From NCBI RefSeq assembly GCF_900103545.1, contig NZ_FNHH01000021.1, positions 1 through 64,000 on the forward strand: DNA of 64,000 nt. Reading direction: 5' to 3'. The translations under genes and the position numbers were made by a program. The stretch comes from Daejeonella rubra (lineage in GTDB: Bacteria > Bacteroidota > Bacteroidia > Sphingobacteriales > Sphingobacteriaceae). The notes under the pieces were generated by a model. That model did no database searches and was not told the origin of the DNA. It saw only the letters and a list, made by a program, of their open reading frames with translations. Positions 51,233-60,315 of this stretch are shown piece by piece. Position 1 is the first letter of the stretch. The number at the start of each line of letters is the position of its first letter.

Positions 51233-52564
51233 CTATTCTGCAGGCCGCTCACGGTTATTATTATTTCTATTATTTTTTCTTCGCTTATTGTTTTTGCTTG
51301 TACCGGCCGGACGTTCTGCTGCTGGTTCAGCAGGCTTGTTGACCTGTGACGGATTTGGCCTGGCCACTTGTTTAACCTGCTGGGGAGATGCAACTGCCTC
51401 AGCCTGTGGATTCGCTGGTCCTTTAGGTTTATTCCCTTTTTTGCGATTGTTCTTCTTGTTCCTTCCACCCTTATTATCAAGGCGGGTTAAACTATCCTGA
51501 CCAACAACATTTTCATAGTCAAATACTTTAGCAACAATCGGCTTATCCTCTTCAGGAACTTCTTCTTTAAGGAATTCAGGTTTAATCCCTTCCTTATTTA
51601 ATTTCTGAACTTCTTTAACCCTTGATATATCCAGTGCTATCCAATTTTCATCATTTGGATAACTAAACCACATCAATTTTTTAAATATGTCTGTTTTCTG
51701 ATGTCTTACTGTGCCTGTCATTGTTTCCAGACGCTCTACATTATCCGGAATATCTTTCAGAGCATCCATATAGGTATCGAGCTCATAGTTGAGGCAGCAC
51801 TTTAATTTACCGCATTGCCCTGCAAGCTTGAGGGTATTCAAAGAAAGGTTTTGGTATCTGGCAGCAGAGGTTGAAACGGTTTTAAAATCTGTTAACCAGG
51901 TTGAACAGCAAAGTTCGCGGCCACATGATCCAATACCACCTAAACGACTGGCTTCCTGCCGCATCCCGATCTGCCGCATTTCTATACGTATACGGAAGGT
52001 TTCAGCCATTTTTTTAATGAGTTCTCTGAAATCAACACGTCCCTCAGCAGTATAATAAAATGTAGCCTTTGTCCTGTCGCCCTGATAATCCACATCGCTC
52101 AGTTTCATTGCCAGGCCAAGCTCTTTAGCTAAAACCCTGGATTTATGCATGGTTTCAAATTCAAGATCTTTTGAAACCTTCCATTTATCAACATCAGTTG
52201 GGGTAGCTTTACGATAGATCTTTTTAACTACATCTTCCGTCCGAACATGTCTTTTCTTAAGCTGCATTCGAACCAATTCGCCTGTTAATGAAACGTGGCC
52301 AATATCATAGCCTCCTGTTGTAGTTTCAACAGCAACAAGCTCACCAGCCTCAAGATAAAGGTTTTCTGTATTGAGATAGAACTCTTTTCTGGAGCCCTTA
52401 AATTTAATTTCGATGATATTAAATGGTTTATAATTAGAGGGCATATCCATATGTGACAGCCAGTCATAAACATCTAATTTACTGCAACCATTGGTAAGAC
52501 AAGAGCCATTACTCTTGCATCCGGCAGGGGCACAGCCACCTGTTGAACAACTTCCACATCCCAT
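51233..52564 (-). CDS. ricT: PSP1-domain protein RicT with disordered tail
   Basis: A 443-residue homologue of Bacillus RicT (YaaT). The N-terminus is cysteine-rich (MGCGSCSTGGCAPAGC). The PSP1 core contains RLGGIGSCGRELCCSTWL and LKLAGQCGKLKCCLNYEL, whose cysteines are iron-sulfur ligands in the Bacillus complex. From about residue 365 comes a long tail rich in Lys, Asn, Arg, Pro and Ala, probably disordered and possibly RNA-binding. In Bacillus RicT helps RNA processing through RNase Y; RicA/RicF partners are not seen here. It lies two bases after holB. Confidence 0.92.
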   Translation of the reverse strand: MGCGSCSTGGCAPAGCKSNGSCLTNGCSKLDVYDWLSHMDMPSNYKPFNIIEIKFKGSRKEFYLNTENLYLEAGELVAVETTTGGYDIGHVSLTGELVRMQLKKRHVRTEDVVKKIYRKATPTDVDKWKVSKDLEFETMHKSRVLAKELGLAMKLSDVDYQGDRTKATFYYTAEGRVDFRELIKKMAETFRIRIEMRQIGMRQEASRLGGIGSCGRELCCSTWLTDFKTVSTSAARYQNLSLNTLKLAGQCGKLKCCLNYELDTYMDALKDIPDNVERLETMTGTVRHQKTDIFKKLMWFSYPNDENWIALDISRVKEVQKLNKEGIKPEFLKEEVPEEDKPIVAKVFDYENVVGQDSLTRLDNKGGRNKKNNRKKGNKPKGPANPQAEAVASPQQVKQVARPNPSQVNKPAEPAAERPAGTSKNNKRRKNNRNNNNRERPAE

Positions 52565-52566
52565 AT

Positions 52567-53712
52567 CTAATTCAATATATATTGAGTCCCCGCAGGGAGC
52601 GTATTAAACTTTAAAATTTTAACGAATTGTAAAGATACATCTAAAAATAAAATTTTAGGATTCGCATTACGTTCAATGTGATAATGAGCCTTTTCCAACT
52701 CATTTACAAGTGCCTCAGCTTTTGCAAGATCCAGGTGTTTGCTGAAATTTTTAACAAAATCCAATTCTGAGGACTGCAGATGTACTAATTCTTCTGCACC
52801 TGAAATCATCATGATACACTCCCTTATCAGGTGTATTCCATATCGAAGCATGTTCTTTTGATTTTCACGTCCAAGTTTAGATGCTTCATCAACAAATAAA
52901 AAGATCTGGCTTCCTTTATCCGCAAATGTCATCCGCATCCATGAAGAAAAGAGTCGAAAATCGTCGCTTTCATCTTCTTTTAAAAAATTTAATGCGGTTT
53001 GAAGATTTCCTTCACTCAAATAGGCGATCCTGGTGGCCTGCGTCTCCGGAATATCCTTATTTTGGACCAGATATTCTACGATATCCTGTTTGCTGAGTGC
53101 CGGAATTTTAACCAGCTGTGTTCTTGAAATGATCGTGTTTAAAATCTGATCCTGACTTTTTGAAACCAAAATGATCAGGGTTTTTTCTGCGGGTTCCTCC
53201 AGTGTTTTTAACAACCTGTTTCCTTCATTCTTTAAGTATTCAGGTAGCCAAACGATCATTGTTTTATACTCTGATTCGAACGGTTTAAGCGATAATCTAT
53301 GCAGAATATTCAAACACTCTGCTTTATTGATATTCGGCTGCTTGTTTTGAGCATCCAGCCGGTGCCTCCACTCATCAAGGTCAAAATAAGGGTTACTCAA
53401 AACAAGATCCCTCCATTCTTCCAGATCTGCCAGAGAATCCTCCTTATCTCCGCCTCTGAAAAAAGGATATGAAAAATGAAGATCGGGATGAATGAGTTTA
53501 TTATACTTTCTGCAGGATGAACAATTACCGCAGCTGTCTGCCTCCTGACGGTCGGTACAGGAAATAAATTGTGCATAAGCCAATGCAAGTGCAAAGTTTC
53601 CGGAACCATCCGGGCCCAGAAATAATTGCGCATGACTTACCCGGTTTTCATTAACCGATTGAATTAATTGTTCCTTAACTTCTTTCTGACCAATAATTTC
53701 ACGAAACAGCAT
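52567..53712 (-). CDS. holB: DNA polymerase III subunit delta'
   Basis: A 381-residue clamp-loader subunit. It has a degenerate P-loop (GPDGSGNF, lacking the GKT lysine, as usual for delta'), a zinc module (CTDRQEADSCGNCSSC), LLKTLEEPAEKTLIILVS and SRTQLVKIPALS. It helps load the sliding clamp onto DNA. It heads the holB-ricT-gldH-small membrane protein run, an arrangement common in this phylum. Confidence 0.93.
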   Translation of the reverse strand: MLFREIIGQKEVKEQLIQSVNENRVSHAQLFLGPDGSGNFALALAYAQFISCTDRQEADSCGNCSSCRKYNKLIHPDLHFSYPFFRGGDKEDSLADLEEWRDLVLSNPYFDLDEWRHRLDAQNKQPNINKAECLNILHRLSLKPFESEYKTMIVWLPEYLKNEGNRLLKTLEEPAEKTLIILVSKSQDQILNTIISRTQLVKIPALSKQDIVEYLVQNKDIPETQATRIAYLSEGNLQTALNFLKEDESDDFRLFSSWMRMTFADKGSQIFLFVDEASKLGRENQKNMLRYGIHLIRECIMMISGAEELVHLQSSELDFVKNFSKHLDLAKAEALVNELEKAHYHIERNANPKILFLDVSLQFVKILKFNTLPAGTQYILN

Positions 53713-53892
53713 GGTGCAAAATAAGAAAAATAATGTTTTTCAACAGATGTTCTTTAGGAAGCCGGTTCATGATGAAAAGATCCGGATCCTTTCTAATCCC
53801 CAATATTTTGTTTAACTCTATAGGATATGGATTAGCGGAAAAGTTATGCTTAACACCCAAACTGGTGGTTAATCGTTGAAGTCCCGGCAAAT

Positions 53893-53926
53893 TTTGCCAT
53901 TCAGGTTCAAAAAAAACTTAGTTTTG
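53893..53926 (+). promoter_or_regulatory. Promoter of the PLP decarboxylase gene
   Basis: TTTG at 53893-53896, a 22-base spacer, then TAGTTTTG at 53919-53926: a close match to the Bacteroidota -33/-7 consensus. Transcription would begin about 18 bases before the TTG start at 53950, which supports that start. Confidence 0.6.
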
Positions 53927-53949
53927 CCTCAACCAATTATTAAATTCCA

Positions 53950-55377
53950 TTGAAAACTGATAAAACTGTAAGATTAGATCTTTCCAGGAAAGAAATGCAA
54001 GACTTTGGCTACAAGGTTGTTGATGCGATTGTTGATCATTTTGAAACACAGGATCAAAAACTTCCGGTAGCTATTGCCAGCAGAAAGGAAATTGATGCCC
54101 TTTTTTGTGAAGAGGCGCCCGAAAACCCAATGGCTGCTGATGATGTTTTGAAGTTTGTTCTGGAAAATGTCATGACCAACAGTAATATCATGACCCATCC
54201 AAAATCTTATGCATTTGTACCAGGCCCCAGCAATTATATAAGTGTGATGTCTGATACACTGGCTACAGGTTTTAACATTTTCGCAGGCGGATGGGTAGGT
54301 TCTCCGGCAGCAGCGGGTGTTGAGATCAATACGCTGAACTGGATGCTGAAACTTTTTAATTTCCAAGTAAAAAAAGGTGGAGGGATCTTTACCAGCGGAG
54401 GATCCATGGCAAATCTAACAGCCCTGGCTACTGCACGGAAAGTGAAATGCGGTGATGACTTTTCAAAAGCGATCATTTATTTATCCGATCAGGCGCATTC
54501 ATCCAACATAAAAGCTATCAATATACTTGGCTTTAAAAAGGAACAGGTCAGGATCATTCCAACCGATATGGAATTCAAGTTTTCGATCAATAAACTTAAA
54601 AATGCGATAGCAAAAGATAAGATCGAAGGATTTCAGCCCTTTTGTATGATCGCTTCATCAGGAACAACCAATACAGGCACTGTTGATCCTTTGGAAGAGC
54701 TGTCCAGGATCTGTAAGAAAGAAAACATCTGGCTGCATGTGGATGGTGCATATGGAGCAGCGGCGATTCTATCAAAAAATGGTAAAAAATTGCTTAAGGG
54801 AATCGAAAAAGCAGATTCACTAACCGTTGATCCACACAAATGGCTCTTCCAGCCCTATGAAATTGGATGCCTTTTGGTACAAAATCATAAATGGCTGAGC
54901 GGTACTTTCACTGAAAAACCGGTCTACCTGCGGGATATTGAGGGTAACCAATCGGAAATAAATTTTTACGATCACGGCATTGAGCTAACAAGACATTTCA
55001 GAGCGTTGAAGTTCTATATGTCCATTAAAACCTTCGGCCTGCAAGCGTTCAGAAAAGCAATCGATTATAGCATTGAACTCGCCGAGGAAGTAGAAGCAGA
55101 ATTAAGGCAAAGCAATAAATGGGAGGTTATCTCACCTGCAACGCTTGCAATAATTAATTTCAGGTATAATACTGTAGAAGAAAAGTTATCTGAAAAGAAG
55201 CTTGACGAAATCAATCAAAAAATATCTGCAAAAATGATGGCATCCGGAGAGGCTCTGCTCGTGACCACTATTTTACAGGGTCAGGTGGTGTTGAGAATGT
55301 GCCTGATCAATCCAAGAACAACTATTGAAGATGTAAAAAACACCCTGGCACTATGCGAGATGTTCGCGTTGGAATAA
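53950..55377 (+). CDS. PLP-dependent group II amino acid decarboxylase
   Basis: A 475-residue cytoplasmic decarboxylase of the aromatic-amino-acid / 2,4-diaminobutyrate / aspartate group. Motifs: FTSGGSMANLTALATAR, DQAHSSNIKA, the ASSGTTNTGTVDPLEE and HVDGAYGAA cofactor region, and the PLP lysine Lys297 in VDPHKW. Also YPF-equivalent HPKSYAFVPGPSN near residue 83. Substrate cannot be chosen from sequence alone; candidates are L-aspartate, tryptophan/tyrosine/DOPA or diaminobutyrate. The start is a TTG, supported by the promoter position. Confidence 0.9.
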   Translation: MKTDKTVRLDLSRKEMQDFGYKVVDAIVDHFETQDQKLPVAIASRKEIDALFCEEAPENPMAADDVLKFVLENVMTNSNIMTHPKSYAFVPGPSNYISVMSDTLATGFNIFAGGWVGSPAAAGVEINTLNWMLKLFNFQVKKGGGIFTSGGSMANLTALATARKVKCGDDFSKAIIYLSDQAHSSNIKAINILGFKKEQVRIIPTDMEFKFSINKLKNAIAKDKIEGFQPFCMIASSGTTNTGTVDPLEELSRICKKENIWLHVDGAYGAAAILSKNGKKLLKGIEKADSLTVDPHKWLFQPYEIGCLLVQNHKWLSGTFTEKPVYLRDIEGNQSEINFYDHGIELTRHFRALKFYMSIKTFGLQAFRKAIDYSIELAEEVEAELRQSNKWEVISPATLAIINFRYNTVEEKLSEKKLDEINQKISAKMMASGEALLVTTILQGQVVLRMCLINPRTTIEDVKNTLALCEMFALE

Positions 55378-55406
55378 ACAAATGCTCATTTAATATCGCT
55401 TAATCC

Positions 55407-55414
55407 TATATTTG
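55407..55414 (+). promoter_or_regulatory. ruvX -7 promoter element
   Basis: TATATTTG fits TAnnTTTG and lies 24 bases before the ruvX ATG. No good -33 element is present. Confidence 0.4.
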
Positions 55415-55438
55415 CTTCTGCTCAACATTAACCAGCCT

Positions 55439-55858
55439 ATGCGAGTTCTTGCTTTCGATTATGGTACTAAACGCATTGGAATTGCTGTTACTGATCCCCT
55501 GCAGATCATAGCCACCGGCCTGGATACCATTCATCCTAAAGATATTATTGAGTACCTCAAAAAATACCTTGTAAAAGAACAGGTTGAACTTTTTGTAGTC
55601 GGTGAACCCAAACAGATGAATGGCAGTCCGTCGCAATCAGCACCGCATATTAAAGGTTTTATCACTACTCTGAACAAGAATTTTCCGGAGATACCCGTCG
55701 AGCGCATCGATGAACGATTTACTTCCAAAATGGCATCAGCAGTTGTTGCTCAAAGCGGTTTCAAAAAAACAGACCGGCAAAATAAAGAGCGGTTGGATAC
55801 CATTTCTGCGACGATCATCCTGCAGACCTATCTGGAGAAAAAAAGCATGGGACTTTAA
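55439..55858 (+). CDS. ruvX: Holliday junction resolvase RuvX (YqgF type)
   Basis: A 139-residue RNase H-like nuclease. I start it at ATG 55439, so that it opens directly with MRVLAFDYGTKRIGIAV, the family's first acidic motif; a TTG 27 bases earlier is unlikely and would fall inside the promoter. Other motifs are VVGEPKQMNGSPSQSAP and the late acidic VERIDERFTS and RLDTISATIIL. Family members process Holliday junctions or rRNA 5' ends. The O-methyltransferase gene follows 36 bases later. Confidence 0.93.
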   Translation: MRVLAFDYGTKRIGIAVTDPLQIIATGLDTIHPKDIIEYLKKYLVKEQVELFVVGEPKQMNGSPSQSAPHIKGFITTLNKNFPEIPVERIDERFTSKMASAVVAQSGFKKTDRQNKERLDTISATIILQTYLEKKSMGL

Positions 55859-55894
55859 AAAGGGGCAAAAACTCAAAATACCTATCTTTAAGCC

Positions 55895-56533
55895 ATGGAG
55901 CTATTAAGTGAAGAACTAACAAACTATCTGGAAAATTCCTGCGAGCCTGAAAATGACCTGCTCAAGCATATAAACCGCGAAACATACCTCAAGGTTTCTA
56001 TGCCCCGAATGCTTTCCGGGCATTATCAGGGGAGATTGTTAAGCATGATCAGTAAAATGATCAGCCCTGAAAGAATACTTGAAATAGGCACCTTCACAGG
56101 TTATGCTACCCTTTGCCTGGCAGAAGGGCTTAGAGAAAATGGCCGCATCTATACCATAGACATCAATATGGAGTTAGAGGATATGGTCAGATCAAACTTT
56201 AAGAGATCAGACCTTGATTCAAAAATAATATACCAGATTGGTGATGCTAAAGAGATCATCCCATCTCTGAATGAAACTTTTGACCTTGTTTTTATTGATG
56301 CCGACAAAAAAAATAATGCAACTTATTATAACATGATCATTGATAAGGTACGTTCAGGCGGACTCATCCTGGTAGATAATGTGCTCTGGAGCGGAAAAGT
56401 ATTAGACCAGGGAGTTTCAGACCAAAAGACATCCTTCATCAATAAATTTAATGAGATGGTTAGTGCAGACCAAAGAGTTGAAAAACTGATCCTGCCTGTA
56501 AGGGATGGACTGTTTTTAATCAGAAAGAAATAA
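55895..56533 (+). CDS. Class I SAM-dependent O-methyltransferase
   Basis: A 212-residue catechol/caffeoyl-CoA-type methyltransferase. SAM-binding motif LEIGTFTGYATLCLAEGL (about 67-84), an acidic IDINMEL, the metal-binding type FIDADKKN, and LVDNVLWSG. The substrate is unknown; in bacteria such enzymes methylate small phenolics or other hydroxylated compounds. TATCTTTA ends four bases before the ATG and no ribosome site is visible, so this transcript too may be nearly leaderless. Confidence 0.93.
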   Translation: MELLSEELTNYLENSCEPENDLLKHINRETYLKVSMPRMLSGHYQGRLLSMISKMISPERILEIGTFTGYATLCLAEGLRENGRIYTIDINMELEDMVRSNFKRSDLDSKIIYQIGDAKEIIPSLNETFDLVFIDADKKNNATYYNMIIDKVRSGGLILVDNVLWSGKVLDQGVSDQKTSFINKFNEMVSADQRVEKLILPVRDGLFLIRKK

Positions 56534-56620
56534 ATTTAATTTTAAATATATTGATCCCGGATAATAAAATCATGCATTCATTCCCAAATGATCACCTTTT
56601 TCAAAAATGAAATTCCTTAC

Positions 56621-57466
56621 ATGAAACAATCTTTACTACTACTGATCACTTTCAGCATTTTAACGAGTTCATGCAGTCTGCTAAAAAAAGAAAATTCCGC
56701 ACCACAAACGCAGGTTAGAAAGCCGGCAGATCCGCCTAAAACCACTGAAAAAGTTATAACCGCAAGTTCTTCCGCAATTAAAAGTCCTGCTTTAAGTTAT
56801 ATCGAACGCTTTAAGAACATTGCCATCAGCGAAATGAATGGTTCGGGCATTCCGGCAAGTATCACATTGGCTCAAGGAATTCTGGAATCAGCAAACGGCA
56901 ATAGCAGGCTTGCAAAGGAGGCCAATAATCACTTCGGAATAAAATGTACTACAGAATGGAAAGGAAAAACAATATTTCAGGATGATGATAATAAAGATGA
57001 TTGCTTCAGGGTTTACAGATCACCTGAAGAATCATTCCGGGATCATACTGAATTTCTAAAAAGAAAACGATATGCCCCATTGTTCGAACTTGATAAAAAT
57101 GACTATCGCGGATGGGCAAACGGACTAAAAACTGCGGGGTATGCCACTAATCCACGATATGCCGAACTATTGATCAGCCTGGTTGAACGGTATGACTTAA
57201 GCCGCTTTGACCGGATGGAAAACGAGAGAGAAAAAACAATCAGAGAAGATAAGGTGATGAAGGAGATCGCTATTAATATCCCCACAGAGAAGAAACAAGA
57301 GACTATTAAAAGCCCAGTGGTCATGAAAATTTATGAAGTGCGCTCAGGAGATACCCTGACATCTGTTTCCAAACAATTTACACTCAGTGTAGCTGATTTG
57401 AAGGTTTTGAATGGCCTGGAAAATTCAAATTTAATACCCGGACAATTACTGCTCGTTTCCAAATAA
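56621..57466 (+). CDS. Glucosaminidase-LysM murein hydrolase lipoprotein
   Basis: Start placed at 56621 (MKQSLLLLITFSIL) to give a proper lipoprotein signal with Cys18 or so in LTSSC; a longer frame from 56588 adds 11 residues. The central domain is a glucosaminidase (PF01832 type): ITLAQGILESANGNSRLA, NNHFGIKC, DCFRVYRSPEESFRDHTEFL and AGYATNPRYAELLISLVERYDL. A LysM domain closes the protein (YEVRSGDTLTSVSKQF, then LNGLENSNLIPGQLLLV). It probably cuts the glycan chain of peptidoglycan in the periplasm. Confidence 0.92.
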   Translation: MKQSLLLLITFSILTSSCSLLKKENSAPQTQVRKPADPPKTTEKVITASSSAIKSPALSYIERFKNIAISEMNGSGIPASITLAQGILESANGNSRLAKEANNHFGIKCTTEWKGKTIFQDDDNKDDCFRVYRSPEESFRDHTEFLKRKRYAPLFELDKNDYRGWANGLKTAGYATNPRYAELLISLVERYDLSRFDRMENEREKTIREDKVMKEIAINIPTEKKQETIKSPVVMKIYEVRSGDTLTSVSKQFTLSVADLKVLNGLENSNLIPGQLLLVSK

Positions 57467-57521
57467 GTTAAAAATGTTAAAATTGACATTTCTTATTTCC
57501 TAAACTCTTAGTTTTATCAGG

Positions 57522-58274
57522 TTGAAAAAGATCATATACATATTTCTTTTACTTTCATTCCCGCTTTGCGGTTTGCTGGCCCAGGATAAACCGATACAGG
57601 GTATCGTTTTTGATATGGATTCGAAGCAGCGTTTAACCCGTGTTTATATTTTTAACACCAGAACCGGCGAAGGATTTTATAATACAACTAAAGGAGAATT
57701 TAAAACAAATGCCCGTGAAGGCGATGTTTTAGTAGCTGCATTGCAGGGCTATGGTGTTGATACGGTGAGTATACGTTCAGTAAGTACAGTCCTCTTTTAC
57801 CTGAAACGGAATACTATCCAGCTGCAGGAAGTGGTGGTCAGAGATAGTTTAGGAACACCCGCAGAACGCTTGCAGGCAACAAAAGAAGAATATAATGCTG
57901 CATACAGTAAAGGTGCGGTTGGCAATGTGCTGACCACCGGTGGCAGTAATGGTGGCGGCGGCGCCGGACTCAGCATCAATGCTTTATACAGCTTGCTAAG
58001 CCGTGAGGGTAGAAATGCACGCCAACTACAAAAAATTATTGAGCGTGATTACCGGGATGCGATGATCGAATACCGCTTTACCCGAACACTCATTAACAAG
58101 GTTACGGGCTTAAACGGCAGCAAACTCCTTGATTATAAACAACAATATAAACCCGGCTATTATTTTATTCTGGAAGCCAACGATTATGAATTGATCGAAT
58201 ATATCAGAAAATCTTACGCTTCTTACCTTGAAAATCCTGCTGCTTATCGTTTACAACCTCTCAATGGGAATTGA
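57522..58274 (+). CDS. Exported carboxypeptidase-regulatory-like domain protein
   Basis: A 250-residue exported protein, read from a TTG start (signal peptide LKKIIYIFLLLSFPLCGLLAQ with the first codon decoded as Met). After it comes a carboxypeptidase D regulatory-like beta domain (about 25-105: IQGIVFDMDSKQRLTRVYIF), a linker, a Gly-rich stretch (GGSNGGGGAG), and a C-terminal region rich in charged helices (REGRNARQLQKIIERDYRDAM). No enzyme motif. The next gene overlaps its stop codon, so the two are translated together. Confidence 0.72.
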   Translation: MKKIIYIFLLLSFPLCGLLAQDKPIQGIVFDMDSKQRLTRVYIFNTRTGEGFYNTTKGEFKTNAREGDVLVAALQGYGVDTVSIRSVSTVLFYLKRNTIQLQEVVVRDSLGTPAERLQATKEEYNAAYSKGAVGNVLTTGGSNGGGGAGLSINALYSLLSREGRNARQLQKIIERDYRDAMIEYRFTRTLINKVTGLNGSKLLDYKQQYKPGYYFILEANDYELIEYIRKSYASYLENPAAYRLQPLNGN

Positions 58275-58612
58275 CGGTGAAATTTATTTTTATAATTCAG
58301 CTACGAAAACTTCCTGTTCAGGGTATGGCCATGTTTCCATTTATATTTTTGAAAACAAAAGACCTTAAGCTTGATAAACGGATCATTAATCATGAGCTGA
58401 TTCATATCAGACAACAATTAGAGCTGCTCATCATCCCATTTTATCTTTTATATTTCCTTAATTACCTGGCAAATTGGATCTATTACCGTGATCATTACCT
58501 GGCTTACAGAAATATAGTTTTTGAACGGGAGGCATTTGAAAATGACTTAAAGCCTGGATATTTGAAGAAGCGCAGATTTGCATCCTGGGTCAATTACTTC
58601 CGGCAAGTCTAG
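58271..58612 (+). CDS. Small membrane protein with HExxH motif
   Basis: A 113-residue protein whose TTG start overlaps the previous stop (TTGA); GTG at 58277 is an alternative. It has a hydrophobic N-terminus, HELIH (an HExxH zinc-protease signature, about residues 41-45) on a helix, a second hydrophobic segment (about 50-68), and FEREAFEND, whose Glu could be a third zinc ligand. The set resembles a minimal M48/M56-like core, but it is much shorter than those families. I regard a peptidase role as possible, not shown. Confidence 0.65.
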   Translation: MTVKFIFIIQLRKLPVQGMAMFPFIFLKTKDLKLDKRIINHELIHIRQQLELLIIPFYLLYFLNYLANWIYYRDHYLAYRNIVFEREAFENDLKPGYLKKRRFASWVNYFRQV

Positions 58613-58664
58613 AAAAAGCTAAAAAACATATCGAAAAGAAGTCTTTTTTGTTTTTCTTTGCTAT

Positions 58665-59669
58665 ATGTTAAAGAGCTTGCTGGCACTTGTTTTCATTTTA
58701 TTGGGATTTACCTCAATTTCTGTTGGGCAAAAAACCGGAGCTGAAGCGGATACGCTTTTATTAAAAGAGCTAAAGCAATATCCCCGCAGAAATACACTCC
58801 CGGTAAGACGACCTGTATTATTCCCTGAAGTAGTTACATTGAATGCGGCATCTTCATTGGATGTTAAGGTGAATTACTGGCGTAATCTTACTGCATTCGG
58901 ACTTAATATCAATCAGGCTTCATTTAGTGATAACTGGGGTGCAGGAGGAGTAAACTCGCTGGCTCTTGGCGGACAATTCTCTTATAAATCTGATTATACC
59001 AGGGAGGACAAGAACTATGTTTCTGAGGTTATCCTGCAGTATGGAAAACTCAAGAATAAAGGTCAGCTCTCCCGAAAAACAGTAGATCGTTTATTCTGGG
59101 ATAATAAAGTTGCACTTAAACTTTCCAAAAGCTGGTATTTCTTCGGGTCTCTCAACTTTGAATCACAGTTTGATATGGGTTACTCCTTTTCAAAGGATGC
59201 TCAGGGGAATGAGAAAAGAACACTTCTTTCGAAATTTATGGCACCAGGCTATTTAACAGAATCTTTCGGATTTGAGTATAAACCGGTGAAGCATTTTTTC
59301 GTGCGTATAGGTACCGGAACAGCCAGACAAACCTTTGTACTTGACACAACCCTCTATAAAACAAACCCAAAAAACTTCGGTGTGACCCATGGCAAAAGCT
59401 TCAGAAATGAGCTCGCTTTCCAGGTGGTGAGCTCATTCGATAAGGAAATAGCCAAAAATCTGACCCTGAAAAGCCGCTATGCATTGTTTGCCAATTATGA
59501 GAAACTTTCGAGTATTGATAACAGACTTGACATTACCTTAACCGCCAATGTAAACAGGCTGATCAATGTTTCTCTCTCCGGAATACTTCTTTATGATGAT
59601 GATACTGCCAACAAGATGCAGGCAAGCCAAACCATGTCATTCGGTTTGGTTTATAAACTCGCGAATTAA
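58665..59669 (+). CDS. DUF3078 outer-membrane protein
   Basis: A 334-residue exported beta-rich protein of the DUF3078 family: signal ending SVGQ, then VKVNYWRNLTAFGLNINQASFSDNWGAGGVNSLALG (about residues 66-101), a block I associate with this family. Repeated aromatic-ended strands suggest an outer-membrane barrel of unknown function. A TTTCTTTG sequence ends four bases before the ATG. Confidence 0.82.
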   Translation: MLKSLLALVFILLGFTSISVGQKTGAEADTLLLKELKQYPRRNTLPVRRPVLFPEVVTLNAASSLDVKVNYWRNLTAFGLNINQASFSDNWGAGGVNSLALGGQFSYKSDYTREDKNYVSEVILQYGKLKNKGQLSRKTVDRLFWDNKVALKLSKSWYFFGSLNFESQFDMGYSFSKDAQGNEKRTLLSKFMAPGYLTESFGFEYKPVKHFFVRIGTGTARQTFVLDTTLYKTNPKNFGVTHGKSFRNELAFQVVSSFDKEIAKNLTLKSRYALFANYEKLSSIDNRLDITLTANVNRLINVSLSGILLYDDDTANKMQASQTMSFGLVYKLAN

Positions 59670-59691
59670 ATTCTCACTCATTTAAAACAGG

Positions 59692-59699
59692 TATCTTTG
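59692..59699 (+). promoter_or_regulatory. -7 promoter element before lipoprotein gene
   Basis: TATCTTTG, a full match to the Bacteroidota -7 consensus, 48 bases before the predicted ATG at 59747. Confidence 0.5.
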
Positions 59700-59746
59700 T
59701 TTATCATAAGCTTCTGCCTGTGCATATTGTTAATAAAATGACACCT

Positions 59747-60268
59747 ATGAAATATCTGATCTCATTGTTTTTGTTAACCGCTATTTTTTCATCCTGTAAA
59801 AAAGATGCGATGCAGTCAGATTTTGACTCAAGCAAAAAAGTCTGGCTGGATTTTAAAAAGTCTGCAAACAATAATTATTCCTATACAGTCACATCGGGAT
59901 CATGGGCTGGTTTCGGCGACAGTACGATCATTTCTGTGGTAAATGGTACTGTGTCAGGAAGAAAGTATGCGAGTTATACAATTAATGGTCAGACAGGGCA
60001 AAAGACACCAAGGGAATCATGGACCGAGACCAAATCCGATTTGAATACCCACCAAAACGGTGCGCAAACGCTAAACCTTGATGCTGTTTATGAAAAAGCT
60101 GCAAACGAGTGGCTCAAGGCAGACAAAAAACAGAACACTATTTATTTTGAGGCTAAAAATCAGGGAATGATATCCTCTTGCGGATATGTACCAAACGGTT
60201 GCCAGGATGATTGCTTTAATGGAATTACTATAAGCAATATCGCTAAATCGCAACCTCCTGTATTATAA
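59747..60268 (+). CDS. Putative lipoprotein of unknown function
   Basis: Start placed at 59747 (MKYLISLFLL), giving a lipobox IFSSC (Cys17). Starts at 59720 (GTG) or 59738 (ATG) would only lengthen the leader. The 173-residue protein has a beta-rich middle (YSYTVTSGSWAGFGDSTIISVVNG) and a C-terminus with three closely spaced cysteines (SCGYVPNGCQDDC) that could form a disulfide or metal site. I recognise no family. Confidence 0.72.
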   Translation: MKYLISLFLLTAIFSSCKKDAMQSDFDSSKKVWLDFKKSANNNYSYTVTSGSWAGFGDSTIISVVNGTVSGRKYASYTINGQTGQKTPRESWTETKSDLNTHQNGAQTLNLDAVYEKAANEWLKADKKQNTIYFEAKNQGMISSCGYVPNGCQDDCFNGITISNIAKSQPPVL

Positions 60269-60315
60269 ATTGTAATTTCAGAACGTAAAACCTGAACCTA
60301 ACAAGCTTTCAGGAT

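Noticed and set aside
51120..51500. 126-codon plus-strand frame rich in Leu and Phe across gldH and ricT
   Set aside because: It is the complement of the Lys/Asn-rich tail of ricT; the composition is a mirror effect.
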